The notes beneath the pieces are model-generated. The model was not told where the DNA came from, searched no databases, and saw only the letters and a program-made list of their open reading frames with translations. From a virus: 50,180 nucleotides of DNA. Where the stretch lies: IMG/VR virus record IMGVR_UViG_3300036398_002804, positions 1 through 50,180 of that record, one strand, 5' to 3'. Positions 8,689-15,056 of the stretch are shown in pieces (the first letter of the stretch is position 1; every line of letters starts with the position of its first letter). Made by a program: the position numbers and the translations under genes.

Positions 8689-8775
8689 TTATTTCTTTAC
8701 TTTAAATACTTTTTTCCCAATTTTAATAATTGGTGGAAGATTGTCTTTTTTCGCTGATATTTTTACTATTGGCAT
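8689..8775 (-). CDS. 28-aa basic microprotein
   Basis: ATG at 8775 overlaps the stop of the upstream gene as TAATG, the same coupling used by its neighbours, and the stop lies 6 bases before the next ATG. The peptide (MPIVKISAKKDNLPPIIKIG, then KKVFKVKK) is basic and beta-prone. No family recognised. The fit into the operon spacing is the main evidence. Confidence 0.5.
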   Translation of the reverse strand: MPIVKISAKKDNLPPIIKIGKKVFKVKK

Positions 8776-9176
8776 TATAGACCTGGAGTTATATCGCCTA
8801 GTACACATATGGTTCCAATTACTGGAGTCCATACGGTGTCTACGTCTTGACCGCTACCGCCCTCAATTACAACCTGTAAATCAAATTGTAATTCTGCTAC
8901 AACTGAGCGGTATCTAGTACCACCCCAATTTTCTGTAATAGATGCTGGAGCAAAAATTTCAACATAGCCTTCTCCAGAAATAGCAGTAAGTTCGTCTAAA
9001 AAATCTCCATTAGAATCATATGATGTAGCGCTATAGGTCCAGTCTGAGGTATCGTACGGTGTGATTTCATCATCTTCAAAAAATTCTACCTTTAGAGTTG
9101 CACTATCTCCACGGACTACTGTCCACTGAATGTTGGCTGGTGTTGCGCCATATTTTTCAATTGTAGATACGCACAT
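8775..9176 (-). CDS. BppU-like baseplate/appendage protein, 133 aa
   Basis: First gene of the minus-strand block. IQWTVVRGDSATLKVEFFED is the best copy of the WTVVRGDT motif found in three proteins of this module. The C-terminal part (YRSVVAELQFDLQVV, WTPVIGTICVLGDI) is beta-rich. A -10 box (TGG-TATAAT, 9190-9185) sits 8 bases from the ATG, with palindromes over the -35 position. Confidence 0.7.
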   Translation of the reverse strand: MCVSTIEKYGATPANIQWTVVRGDSATLKVEFFEDDEITPYDTSDWTYSATSYDSNGDFLDELTAISGEGYVEIFAPASITENWGGTRYRSVVAELQFDLQVVIEGGSGQDVDTVWTPVIGTICVLGDITPGL

Positions 9177-9184
9177 AATATTTT

Positions 9185-9247
9185 ATTATACCATAAAATA
9201 TGCTAAACACCTAGGTGCAGTGGGGGGTGGGCAACCTAGGTGCTAGC
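9185..9247 (-). promoter_or_regulatory. Promoter with twin ACCTAGGT operators for the virion operon
   Basis: TATAAT on the minus strand (9190-9185) has TGG before it. The position expected for the -35 box is covered by a perfect 10-bp palindrome CACCTAGGTG (9208-9217). A second ACCTAGGT lies at 9234-9241, 25-26 bp away. The flanks TGCTA(AA) and (C)TAGCA also pair, giving a 15-bp imperfect hairpin around a G-rich loop. This looks like an operator for a dimeric regulator. 9248-9456 is AT-rich and without a gene; it has GTTATAA words. Confidence 0.6.
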
Positions 9248-9456
9248 ACTCAAATTATAACATTATATATTATTAAAATATTATTTTTATAACAAAACGT
9301 TATAATCCAGATATATAAATTATTGTTATAGAATCGTTATAAAGTTTGCGGGTAAAGTTCAAAAAATCCAGGAGTTATAGTGTATACTTAAAATATATAA
9401 AGAAAAGAATTTATTGTAAATAGGTTTTTAAGATATCTTTTATATATAATATATAG

Positions 9457-10113
9457 TTAAAAAATCCAGTTATTTTCTTTTGCTAAATCGCCATATTTTA
9501 TATATTTATCGTTCCACCAAACATCAAAATCTGAAGTATATGAATAGCAATTTTTTTCATGAGATCCGTGTAATGCTGATAGTAAATTAAAATCAATTTC
9601 TTCATTATATTTTTTAACTATAGCAGAAAATTCATAAAAAGTGACATTTACAATTTTATCATTTCTTATAAATTCTTCTTTTATTCTTATTAGCAAATCA
9701 TCAATTATTTTTTTTATGGTATCGGATTTTCCTAAAGAAGCCATTGTTCCATTACATGCAATGCCATTTCGTATGCGAGGAGCAAGTATAAAATTATCAT
9801 TTTTAATATATTTTTTAAAAACTTGATCAATAGGGTTTTGGCAAACAGAGTCCATATCGGTATATAATCCACCATATGTGTATAAAACACATAATCTCCA
9901 AACATCTGCCTTGTTAATTGGACTTAAATATTCATAATAATAATACAACTGGTTGCTATACTCTTTTACATGTATTTTTCTTTCTTCGGCACTACAATAT
10001 CTATATTCCCATTCTGGATTTAAATTTTTCCAAGTTAATGAAGCCATCTTGTAGTCATGCCGTAAATCATCATAATCTAGTTCATAGGTTTGCCAAATAA
10101 TTTTAGGAATCAT
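9457..10113 (-). CDS. GT32-type glycosyltransferase, 218 aa
   Basis: IPKIIWQTYE at the start, KADVWRLCVLYTYGGLYTDMDS at about 68-90 with the DxD nucleotide-sugar and metal motif, and a C-terminal YxxHxxxxSW-like region mark the OCH1/GT32 family (Gly_transf_sug). It would transfer a sugar from a nucleotide sugar to a surface acceptor. The mRNA is probably leaderless: TATAAT at 10125-10120 lies exactly 6 bases from ATG. It lies apart from the main sugar island at 29819-37553. Confidence 0.85.
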   Translation of the reverse strand: MIPKIIWQTYELDYDDLRHDYKMASLTWKNLNPEWEYRYCSAEERKIHVKEYSNQLYYYYEYLSPINKADVWRLCVLYTYGGLYTDMDSVCQNPIDQVFKKYIKNDNFILAPRIRNGIACNGTMASLGKSDTIKKIIDDLLIRIKEEFIRNDKIVNVTFYEFSAIVKKYNEEIDFNLLSALHGSHEKNCYSYTSDFDVWWNDKYIKYGDLAKENNWIF

Positions 10114-10136
10114 GCTTAAATTATACCTTAAAGGTA

Positions 10137-10349
10137 TTATTTAGAATGATCTTTAAAATGTTCAAGCAAAAGGTCAAATAATTTGTCAGTTTTTTCCTCT
10201 AGGCGATTAACGGAATCTTTTAAACTGGAGCCCGAATTGGGTTTAAGTTCGTTTAAATAATGTTTTACGAGCCAACGAATTCCACCAGCAACAATAGTTA
10301 CAATAGTAAGAAGAGTTAAAGTTAATGCTGCCCAGTCTGATAATGTCAT
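10137..10349 (-). CDS. Small membrane protein, holin candidate, 70 aa
   Basis: One transmembrane segment (about residues 5-27, WAALTLTLLTIVTIVAGGI) is followed by a charged coiled coil (VNRLEEKTDKLFDLLLEHF). Such one-span proteins with a charged tail are common among phage holins and accessory lysis proteins. TGA-TATAAT lies 7 bases from ATG (leaderless). Function is inferred from topology only. Confidence 0.65.
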   Translation of the reverse strand: MTLSDWAALTLTLLTIVTIVAGGIRWLVKHYLNELKPNSGSSLKDSVNRLEEKTDKLFDLLLEHFKDHSK

Positions 10350-10378
10350 AAAGTTTATTATATCATTATTTGAGACAG

Positions 10379-10825
10379 TTATTCACAAATGTACGAAAAT
10401 GACATATGAAACAAATCAGATGTTGTTAATCCAATTGGACTATTGTGGTCAAATGGCTCATCTGCTGCGGAAGATTTAATATTCCAGATTGTAAAAGTAG
10501 AACTAGCGTCAGATAAATGTCCTTTAAGACTATAATGATCTACGCCTTGATTTACAGTATCATGAACAGAGCCGCCGAAAACATCGGTGTGATATTTTGA
10601 GGGAAAAGGAAGAGTCAGCGAATACTGTCCAGTTCCAAAATTACTTACATTGTCAAAATCAACGCTAATTTGAACTTGAACAAAGTTTCCGATTTTAATA
10701 TAAAATCCTGTTGCAGGTGTTCCAGTAAACGCTAGTCCAGTTCCAGACCAAGTTGGCGTATAGGACTTTATCTGCGTCGTAAGTCCACCAACATCGCCAA
10801 ATGCTGGATGTGTAAACCGTGCCAA
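10379..10825 (-). CDS. Phage structural protein, 148 aa
   Basis: TTG start directly after the upstream TAA. SYTPTWSGTGLAFTGTPATGFYIKIGNFVQVQI is a familiar phage fibre-tip phrase (the first half of a small beta-barrel domain), followed by TGQYSLTLPFPSKY. It is probably a receptor-binding tip or decoration. It pairs with the 91-aa gene upstream. Confidence 0.7.
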   Translation of the reverse strand: MARFTHPAFGDVGGLTTQIKSYTPTWSGTGLAFTGTPATGFYIKIGNFVQVQISVDFDNVSNFGTGQYSLTLPFPSKYHTDVFGGSVHDTVNQGVDHYSLKGHLSDASSTFTIWNIKSSAADEPFDHNSPIGLTTSDLFHMSFSYICE

Positions 10826-11101
10826 TTAAGGCTCCAAGCCAATTTGAATTGTGGCAACACTCATAGCATTAATTGATGATACTGCATATAAAGCGTCTGG
10901 AGATGAAAGTTCAAAAGAAATAGAATGGTTTGGCAAAATTCTAAAGCCGTATGACGAGGAGGTAACTCCTTCGCCACCAACATAAATGTAGCCACTGTCA
11001 TTAACATTTTGAATGGTAAAGTCTAAACCACCGTGAGCACCTGGTGGGGTCAAACGTGTAACGGATGAATCGCTTAGTGTTCTTAATAAGTGTAGGGTCA
11101 T
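10826..11101 (-). CDS. Small virion protein, 91 aa
   Basis: The ATG at 11101 is chosen over a TTG at 11107: a TGA-TATTAT -10 box (11113-11108) lies exactly 6 bases from this ATG, the leaderless spacing used elsewhere. FTIQNVNDSGYIYVGGEGVTSSSYGFRI is typical of a beta-structured virion decoration or fibre protein. 11102-11242 holds only divergent promoter sequence. Confidence 0.65.
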   Translation of the reverse strand: MTLHLLRTLSDSSVTRLTPPGAHGGLDFTIQNVNDSGYIYVGGEGVTSSSYGFRILPNHSISFELSSPDALYAVSSINAMSVATIQIGLEP

Positions 11102-11242
11102 AATCAAATAATATCACGTATTTACGACGGTATAAAGCAAAGCCGAAAATAGAGATAACAAACCTCCCTACCAACACCAATGTCTGATACACAGCCAAAT
11201 ATGTTGGATATAGGGTAATAAGCCTCTTATCGGATATAAGGT

Positions 11243-11271
11243 TTGCAATCTATAAATTTCTTTGGTATAAT
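11243..11271 (+). promoter_or_regulatory. Promoter TTGCAA-17-TATAAT
   Basis: TTGCAA (11243-11248), 17 bases, TATAAT (11266-11271) with TG one base upstream. It reads into the 62-aa gene at 11303. Confidence 0.7.
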
Positions 11272-11302
11272 TAATAACAATTACTTAAAGGGGGTAATAA
11301 AA

Positions 11303-11491
11303 ATGAACAAAGAAGAAATTATTAATTTAATGGTTGAAAGCATAAATCAAGATAATCGTGAAATATGTGAAAGGGGTGGTATGGATAAAGATCAAATAGA
11401 AAAACAAATTGAACAAAGCCAGCCATCACTTGCATACATGGCAGAGAGTCTATATAGTAAATTAATTGAAAAAGAAATAATTAAAAACTAA
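11303..11491 (+). CDS. Acidic helical protein, 62 aa
   Basis: Start at 11303 is set by AAAGGGGGT 9 bases upstream. The protein is all-helical and charged (KEEIINLMVESINQDNREIC, QIEKQIEQSQPSLAYMAESL). No family recognised. It has a dedicated promoter and stands alone between minus-strand genes. Confidence 0.65.
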   Translation: MNKEEIINLMVESINQDNREICERGGMDKDQIEKQIEQSQPSLAYMAESLYSKLIEKEIIKN

Positions 11492-11497
11492 ATTAAT

Positions 11498-11596
11498 TTA
11501 TTCAGTTTTACCTGGTGGCTCTTGTGGGACAGATGAGTGTAGGTTTGTGCATATACACTCAGTGCAGCACTGTTTGAATTGTTGGTCTGTACTCAT
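11498..11596 (-). CDS. Cysteine-rich 32-aa protein
   Basis: ATG at 11596 gives MSTDQQFKQCCTECICTNL and a polar tail. CCxxCxC could bind a metal. It follows the small minus-strand genes at 11617-11888. Modest evidence: short, but motif-dense and placed in operon. Confidence 0.45.
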   Translation of the reverse strand: MSTDQQFKQCCTECICTNLHSSVPQEPPGKTE

Positions 11597-11616
11597 AAAA
11601 TAAATTGTATCATATT

Positions 11617-11772
11617 TTATTCTTTTATATATGGTTTGAGAATGTCCCAGTGGCCTTTGGGGCTTCCTTGATATACCTGGCCAGTTTCTCGATCTATTAA
11701 TAACCATTTTTCAGGTCGTTTTGTTTTTACCGTCAAAACTATTGCTTCATCGAAAACCTTGTATTGAGTCAT
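11617..11772 (-). CDS. Conserved actinophage small protein, 51 aa
   Basis: ATG at 11772 overlaps the upstream stop as ATGA. The core KWLLIDRETGQVYQGSPKGH followed by WDIL is a pattern I know from small proteins in many actinobacteriophages. Function unknown. Predicted as a short three-stranded beta sheet. Confidence 0.7.
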   Translation of the reverse strand: MTQYKVFDEAIVLTVKTKRPEKWLLIDRETGQVYQGSPKGHWDILKPYIKE

Positions 11773-11888
11773 GATGACAACGCCATGCTAAAGTGTTTTT
11801 GACAGACATCAATTATTTGATATTCATATGGTTGTAAGTAAAGACTCTCTTTGTCACAAAAATAACATTTTTTAAAGTTAGGTTCCAT
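11769..11888 (-). CDS. Zinc-ribbon microprotein, 39 aa
   Basis: KCYFCDKESLYLQPYEYQII then DVCQKHF gives CxxC plus C and H ligands, enough for one zinc site. Its stop TGA overlaps the next ATG. Function unknown. Coupling to the conserved 51-aa gene supports it being real. Confidence 0.6.
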   Translation of the reverse strand: MEPNFKKCYFCDKESLYLQPYEYQIIDVCQKHFSMALSS

Positions 11889-11922
11889 ATCTTTATTTTA
11901 CCATATCAGGTATAATCGATAT

Positions 11923-12120
11923 ATGAGTGATGATGCTAAGGTTTGGGATTTGTTTAATGGTTCCGCCAGAACACCAGAAGAGATCTCTGAATACCGTCTT
12001 GAAATATGCAGAGGCTGTGAGTTTTATAGAAAACGTACAAACCAGTGTATCAAGTGTGGATGTTTTATGAAGTTAAAGACTACACTTGAAAAGGCTAAAT
12101 GTCCTATTGGAAAATGGTAG
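11923..12120 (+). CDS. DUF6171-like zinc-binding protein, 65 aa
   Basis: CRGCEFY, QCIKCGCFM and KCPIGKW form the pattern of a small phage zinc protein with ligands in CxxC, CxxCxC and a final CP. A single motif unit fills the second half. TATAAT at 11911-11916 lies 6 bases before ATG and there is no ribosome site, so the message is probably leaderless. Exact role unknown. Confidence 0.7.
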   Translation: MSDDAKVWDLFNGSARTPEEISEYRLEICRGCEFYRKRTNQCIKCGCFMKLKTTLEKAKCPIGKW

Positions 12121-12279
12121 TTATTCTTCAAATGAGGTTTGAGATGCAATCATTTCATCAGTTACCGTGGTTTTACAAGAACAACTGTCACAGCAAAATC
12201 CTTGAAAAACCTTTAATGCCAAACCATCATTTGGAACAATAGGTTGGCCATCTTGTAATCTGGCTATGTTAGATTCCAT
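12121..12279 (-). CDS. Small cysteine-rich protein, 52 aa
   Basis: GGAGGAAC stands directly before ATG inside the end of the upstream gene. The protein has a LQDGQPIVPNDGLALKVFQG part and then FCCDSCSCKTTV, a probable metal-binding knuckle. No named family. Confidence 0.6.
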   Translation of the reverse strand: MESNIARLQDGQPIVPNDGLALKVFQGFCCDSCSCKTTVTDEMIASQTSFEE

Positions 12280-12472
12280 GTTCCTCCATGTATTTTATTC
12301 GCTCTGTATATTTTTCTACAACTTCTTGTGTTACTAAGCCACCTTCGTTATCCCAGGCATCATTGTTTTCTGATTCCGTTGAACTTTGCTGAAAGTAGCA
12401 TCCCTCTTTTGGCCAAGAAAAAGGCAGTTCTTTTTTAAAAATAGAGTTTTCAAGGTTTTCTAGAAAGCCCAT
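12269..12472 (-). CDS. Small unknown protein, 67 aa
   Basis: Acidic, with an N-terminal GFLENLENSIFKKELPFSWP and a helical end (VVEKYTERIKYMEEHG). It overlaps its neighbours on both sides by about 11-13 bases, the usual packing here. No family recognised. Confidence 0.6.
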   Translation of the reverse strand: MGFLENLENSIFKKELPFSWPKEGCYFQQSSTESENNDAWDNEGGLVTQEVVEKYTERIKYMEEHGI

Positions 12473-12528
12473 AGCGCTACCAAACCTAATATCATTATAG
12501 ATAAAACTACTCTTTGTGTCATTGGCAT
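12460..12528 (-). CDS. Hydrophobic microprotein, 22 aa
   Basis: MPMTQRVVLSIMILGLVALW plus AF is a single membrane-spanning helix with a basic start. An AGG lies 6 bases before ATG and the end overlaps the next start by 13 bases. It resembles in design two other tiny membrane proteins at 17452 and 28769. Confidence 0.45.
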   Translation of the reverse strand: MPMTQRVVLSIMILGLVALWAF

Positions 12529-12560
12529 TAAAAACCTATTATTTTCATATATTAAGTTTA

Positions 12561-12719
12561 TCATATACTCCACCAGGCTGTGGTGTTGTAGAAATATCCT
12601 ACTCGTTCTTTGTATTGGGCATATAGGGCGTTTACGACCTTCCAGTTAGTTTCATGGGTTGTTAAACCACAATGTGGGCATGGTTCTATTCCTTTGTATT
12701 TATATACGTGGCTGCACAT
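12561..12719 (-). CDS. Conserved phage zinc-ribbon protein, 52 aa
   Basis: PCPHCGLTTHETNWKVVNAL, then a YxxxxK region and a WWSI end. CPHCGxxTHETxW is a signature I know from actinophage small proteins of unknown function. It probably binds zinc through CxxC and His residues. No ribosome site is obvious. 12720-12837 is AT-rich and empty. Confidence 0.65.
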   Translation of the reverse strand: MCSHVYKYKGIEPCPHCGLTTHETNWKVVNALYAQYKERVGYFYNTTAWWSI

Positions 12720-12837
12720 CTTATAATTATACCCTGCCAAATCTGAAAAAATTTTTATTTTGACAAAATCTGAATATTTTTCTTAGATGTATGATACATG
12801 AATTTAAAAATAAAAATGAAAAAAATTAGTGAGCACA

Positions 12838-12939
12838 CTACTCTAACTCTGTGTAGTGTGTCCTATCATAGTTAGCAAGTGTCCCACCATTTTGTAGGTG
12901 GGCTTTGCGTCTTAACTGTTCAGCAGAATACTCAGCCAC
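12838..12939 (-). CDS. Small unknown protein, 33 aa
   Basis: GTG start overlaps the upstream stop as TAGTG. The peptide begins MAEYSAEQLRRKAHLQNGGT and ends YTELE, mostly helical and charged. It is the last gene of the leftward early operon. Confidence 0.5.
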   Translation of the reverse strand: MAEYSAEQLRRKAHLQNGGTLANYDRTHYTELE

Positions 12940-13097
12940 TATGCGACCTGTTCTATCTTGTTGACCATGTACTCAAACTTTAGGCGTTGACCTACTGAGT
13001 TTAGTTCGTCAATAGTCTTAATGATTTCTTTAATGCTACTAGCGGTTAGGGTACCTTTTAGTAGGCTACCCTGCCAAATTGTATAAGTGATTTTCAT
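12939..13097 (-). CDS. Small unknown protein, 52 aa
   Basis: AGAGGAG precedes ATG, inside the end of the upstream gene; the two are joined as TAAATG. The protein reads MKITYTIWQGSLLKGTLTAS, then a helix (IKEIIKTIDELNSVGQRLKF). A beta hairpin plus helix of unknown function. Confidence 0.6.
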   Translation of the reverse strand: MKITYTIWQGSLLKGTLTASSIKEIIKTIDELNSVGQRLKFEYMVNKIEQVA

Positions 13098-13250
13098 TTA
13101 GTTATTCTCCTCTAAATTGTATTGAGTAGTAAGGTAGGCATTAGCCTGATTTAGATAGTCTAGCAATTCGCTATCTTCTCTATTGTATTTAGCCTGTTGG
13201 GCTTTTCTAATGTCCTCAAGGAGGGTATTCATAGGTCTATCGTTTATCAT
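13098..13250 (-). CDS. Small helical protein, 50 aa
   Basis: GAAAGGA lies upstream of ATG. The whole protein is helical and charged (TLLEDIRKAQQAKYNREDSE, LLDYLNQANAYL). It is the first gene of the leftward early operon, which starts about 186 bases upstream. No family recognised. Confidence 0.6.
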   Translation of the reverse strand: MINDRPMNTLLEDIRKAQQAKYNREDSELLDYLNQANAYLTTQYNLEENN

Positions 13251-13436
13251 TTATAGTTATCCTTTCATAGATACTTTCTTTATACCCCCTAGTCTAGCAA
13301 GGGGGACTGACATTTTGGGGACTTTCCCCTAGTGTCGTAATGTGATTTGTCTCACTTACTTGCTACGCTCACCCTCTTGTTGAGGTTTATTTGGTAGGCT
13401 CATTGAGACTATCTTTCTTTATTTATTTATAGGAGA

Positions 13437-13478
13437 ATACTATCACACAATACCCCAAAAGTCAAGACGACACGCCGT
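13437..13478 (-). promoter_or_regulatory. Leftward early promoter with ACGGCGTGTCG box
   Basis: On the minus strand: ACGGCGTGTCG (13478-13468), two bases, TTGACT (13465-13460), 17 bases, TAGTAT (13442-13437) with TGA before it. The box recurs upstream of two rightward promoters. The leader of about 186 bases (13251-13436) contains a TGTGATTTGTCTCACT dyad at 13341-13356. Confidence 0.7.
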
Positions 13479-13525
13479 GAATGACATGCTTGTAATTAGT
13501 GATATACACCACACGACAAATGGTG

Positions 13526-13670
13526 CAAATCGGACATTGGGCTCGGGCCTTTTTTGAGTTATCCACAGGGTTTATCCACAGACACGCTCATACTGGTGAG
13601 TATACTGGTGAGTTATCCACAGACTAATGTGTTGCGGATCACATAAAAACCGTCTCATATACTGGTCAGT
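13526..13670. other. Candidate replication origin: DnaA boxes and iterons
   Basis: Three perfect DnaA boxes TTATCCACA (13559-13567, 13572-13580, 13613-13621) and three 12-bp repeats ATACTGGT(G/C)AGT (13590-13601, 13602-13613 in tandem, 13659-13670) lie in a 110-bp stretch between divergent operons. Further DnaA boxes lie at 14421-14429 and 15472-15480. The AT-rich 12720-12837 could be an unwinding element. Alternatively these are regulatory sites, as similar boxes occur in promoter modules. Confidence 0.5.
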
Positions 13671-13703
13671 AATAGCGAAAATGTCAGTGGTAGGTGTTAT
13701 AAT
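13628..13703 (+). promoter_or_regulatory. Rightward early promoter module A
   Basis: TGTGT-N6-TCACA (13628-13643), then GCGAAA (13675-13680), a 17-base spacer that begins ATGTCAG, and TATAAT (13698-13703). The -35 is poor, so it may need an activator bound at the dyad. It reads into a five-gene operon at 13754-14360. Confidence 0.6.
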
Positions 13704-13753
13704 TCTAGTATAAAGAAAATCAAGAAAGGTTCTTGATAAAGAAAGGAATTCAA

Positions 13754-13927
13754 ATGAATTCACTAAAAAATAAAGTGTGTAAGCATACACCTAATAAAAA
13801 TGCTATCTCTATCGTTCACGATGAGCGATTTACTTTCTGCGAGAATTGTGAAGAAAATATAACTTCACATCTTCGTGAGGATAATGACTTCATGTCATAC
13901 TGGACTTCATGGAAGGTAGGTAAATAA
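13754..13927 (+). CDS. Small zinc-ribbon-like protein, 57 aa
   Basis: AAAGAAAGGA sets the start at 13754. VCKHTPN and FTFCENCEENIT supply C, H and CxxC ligands. The end is polar and aromatic (FMSYWTSWKVGK). First gene of the rightward operon; its TAA touches the next ATG. Function unknown. Confidence 0.65.
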   Translation: MNSLKNKVCKHTPNKNAISIVHDERFTFCENCEENITSHLREDNDFMSYWTSWKVGK

Positions 13928-14035
13928 ATGATAACTAAAAAATGTATATCATGTAATGATACCGCTATGGTATCTAAAATTTCTATCCCTGCTATTTGCG
14001 ATAATTGTATCGCTAAGAATTGGAAGGTGTCGTAA
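13928..14035 (+). CDS. Zinc-ribbon microprotein, 35 aa
   Basis: CISCND near the start and ICDNCIAKNW near the end form two CxxC knuckles, a complete zinc ribbon. ATG follows the upstream stop directly and its own TAA overlaps the next ATG (TAATG). Confidence 0.65.
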   Translation: MITKKCISCNDTAMVSKISIPAICDNCIAKNWKVS

Positions 14036-14136
14036 TGAATACCATAACACTAAATTGTCGCTTGTGCGATAATAAAATTTCTAGTGAATTTTTTGATGAG
14101 CAGGACATAATTACCTGCTCTAATTGTTGGGAGTAA
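14035..14136 (+). CDS. Zinc-ribbon microprotein, 33 aa
   Basis: NCRLCDNKIS and ITCSNCWE give two CxxC pairs about 20 residues apart. It is a clear relative of the 30-aa protein at 14558 (KCSICD ... DVITCKECW). Coupled to the upstream gene by TAATG. Confidence 0.65.
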   Translation: MNTITLNCRLCDNKISSEFFDEQDIITCSNCWE

Positions 14137-14137
14137 A

Positions 14138-14260
14138 ATGCTTAACGAAATAAAAAATAAAATAATTCGTATTCAAGAATTGCGCCGCAGTAATGCGGCA
14201 ACACCAATTCCAAATAAAAAAAAATATACTAGAAAGGTAAAACATAAAAATGCAAAATGA
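14138..14260 (+). CDS. Basic small protein, 40 aa
   Basis: Starts one base after the upstream stop. A short helix (LNEIKNKIIRIQELRRSN) is followed by a lysine-rich tail (NKKKYTRKVKHKNAK), which suggests nucleic-acid binding. No family recognised. Confidence 0.55.
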   Translation: MLNEIKNKIIRIQELRRSNAATPIPNKKKYTRKVKHKNAK

Positions 14261-14360
14261 AAATATAACTAAGCAATTTGAAAATGCAGTTGACTTAACT
14301 AATTTAAGTGAATTAGATTTAGAAATTGTTAAACAAATTTTATTAGATAAATTTAACTAA
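14250..14360 (+). CDS. Acidic small protein, 36 aa
   Basis: GAAAGG lies 12-13 bases before ATG, inside the preceding gene. The peptide is helical and acidic (LTNLSELDLEIVKQILLDKF). Last gene of the operon. Confidence 0.5.
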   Translation: MQNENITKQFENAVDLTNLSELDLEIVKQILLDKFN

Positions 14361-14367
14361 TAAAAAA

Positions 14368-14396
14368 TTTTTGCAGAAATAAAAACTCTGCAAAAA
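14368..14396. repeat. Perfect 10-bp inverted repeat
   Basis: TTTTTGCAGA (14368-14377) and TCTGCAAAAA (14387-14396) around a 9-base loop. The U run follows the stem only when read on the minus strand, where no gene ends nearby. On the plus strand it is a stable 3' hairpin after the operon. Confidence 0.6.
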
Positions 14397-14399
14397 AAA

Positions 14400-14523
14400 C
14401 CCGAGGCGTTTTCCACAGGCTGTGGATAACTTACGATGTGTGGTTAAGATCACATAAAATCTTGTCCATATTTTGAGATTTACGGCGTGGCGATTTGATT
14501 TTGTGAGATTTTCCTGGTAAACT
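14400..14523 (+). promoter_or_regulatory. Rightward early promoter module B
   Basis: In order: CCCGAGGCGTTTTCCACAGG (14400-14419), an inverted DnaA box TGTGGATAA (14421-14429), TGTGG-N6-TCACA (14439-14454), ACGGCGTGGCG (14482-14492), TTGATT (14495-14500), 17 bases, TAAACT (14518-14523). Module D at 15451 repeats the same order. Confidence 0.65.
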
Positions 14524-14557
14524 TACGGAATAAGAAAACAAAAGAAAGGTGGTCAAA

Positions 14558-14650
14558 ATGACTACACTAAAATGCTCTATCTGCGATACACTTGTGATTA
14601 GCAACGTGTTTGAAATTGACGATGTAATTACTTGTAAGGAGTGTTGGTAA
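14558..14650 (+). CDS. Zinc-ribbon microprotein, 30 aa
   Basis: AAAGAAAGGTGG precedes ATG. KCSICD and TCKECW form two CxxC pairs. It is a paralogue of the gene at 14035, so a local duplication moved it under a separate promoter. Confidence 0.65.
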   Translation: MTTLKCSICDTLVISNVFEIDDVITCKECW

Positions 14651-14652
14651 AA

Positions 14653-14775
14653 ATGGGATATATTGAAATCTTTCGCCTTGATGAACAAGGTGCTGGGTGG
14701 GTTGATCTTTCTGAGGCTACCCCCGCAGAATTGCTAGACCTAGAAATAGGCTTATTTCAGGAAGGGGCTTTGTGA
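14653..14775 (+). CDS. Small acidic protein, 40 aa
   Basis: MGYIEIFRLDEQGAGWVDLS then EATPAELLDLEIGLF. It starts two bases after the upstream stop. A beta hairpin and a helix; no family. The stop lies inside the regulatory dyad of promoter module C. Confidence 0.55.
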   Translation: MGYIEIFRLDEQGAGWVDLSEATPAELLDLEIGLFQEGAL

Positions 14776-14836
14776 GATAAATCACAAGGCAACACACCCC
14801 TAGCAGGTTGAAAATGTCAGGGGTATTTGATAGGAT
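14771..14836 (+). promoter_or_regulatory. Rightward early promoter module C
   Basis: A perfect TGTGA-GATAAA-TCACA dyad (14771-14786), then TTGAAA (14808-14813), a 17-base spacer beginning ATGTCAG, and TAGGAT (14831-14836) with TGA before it. No DnaA box here. It drives the three genes at 14871-15399. Confidence 0.65.
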
Positions 14837-14870
14837 AGTCTTATCAAACAATAAAGAAAGGTGGTCAGAA

Positions 14871-15056
14871 ATGACTTACACTATAAAACTAGAAACCTTC
14901 AATGGTGCTGTAAAAAAAATCAACCTATCTACAAAAGGTCAGGTCGCAGATTTTATTAAACAATATCCAAACCAGTTGCCTGTTGGCGTATCTGTTAAAT
15001 TAGATTGCGACGCTTTAGGTATTCGTGGCACTCTTAGAGGAAAGGCGTTAGCATAA
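14871..15056 (+). CDS. Small unknown protein, 61 aa
   Basis: Start at 14871 follows AAAGAAAGGTGG (in-frame ATGs upstream lie inside the promoter). TYTIKLETFNGAVKKINLST is a beta hairpin, followed by a helix and GVSVKLDCDALGIRGTLRGK. Basic; function unknown. TAATG-coupled to the next gene. Confidence 0.6.
   Translation: MTYTIKLETFNGAVKKINLSTKGQVADFIKQYPNQLPVGVSVKLDCDALGIRGTLRGKALA

Noticed and set aside
9248-9456. GTTATAA words as a DNA-binding array
   Set aside because: Three loosely spaced copies in very AT-rich DNA are expected by chance.
11001-11198. A 65-codon minus-strand frame overlapping the 91-aa virion gene
   Set aside because: It runs in another frame over the well-supported gene at 10826-11101 and its product is basic and patternless.
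13356-13403. 15-codon leader peptide (MSLPNKPQQEGERSK) in the leftward 5' leader
   Set aside because: Only a weak purine stretch before ATG and no attenuator-like codon run or paired hairpins; too little support.
14368-14396. Rightward intrinsic terminator
   Set aside because: The T run needed after the stem exists only on the minus strand, where no gene ends; kept as an inverted repeat.
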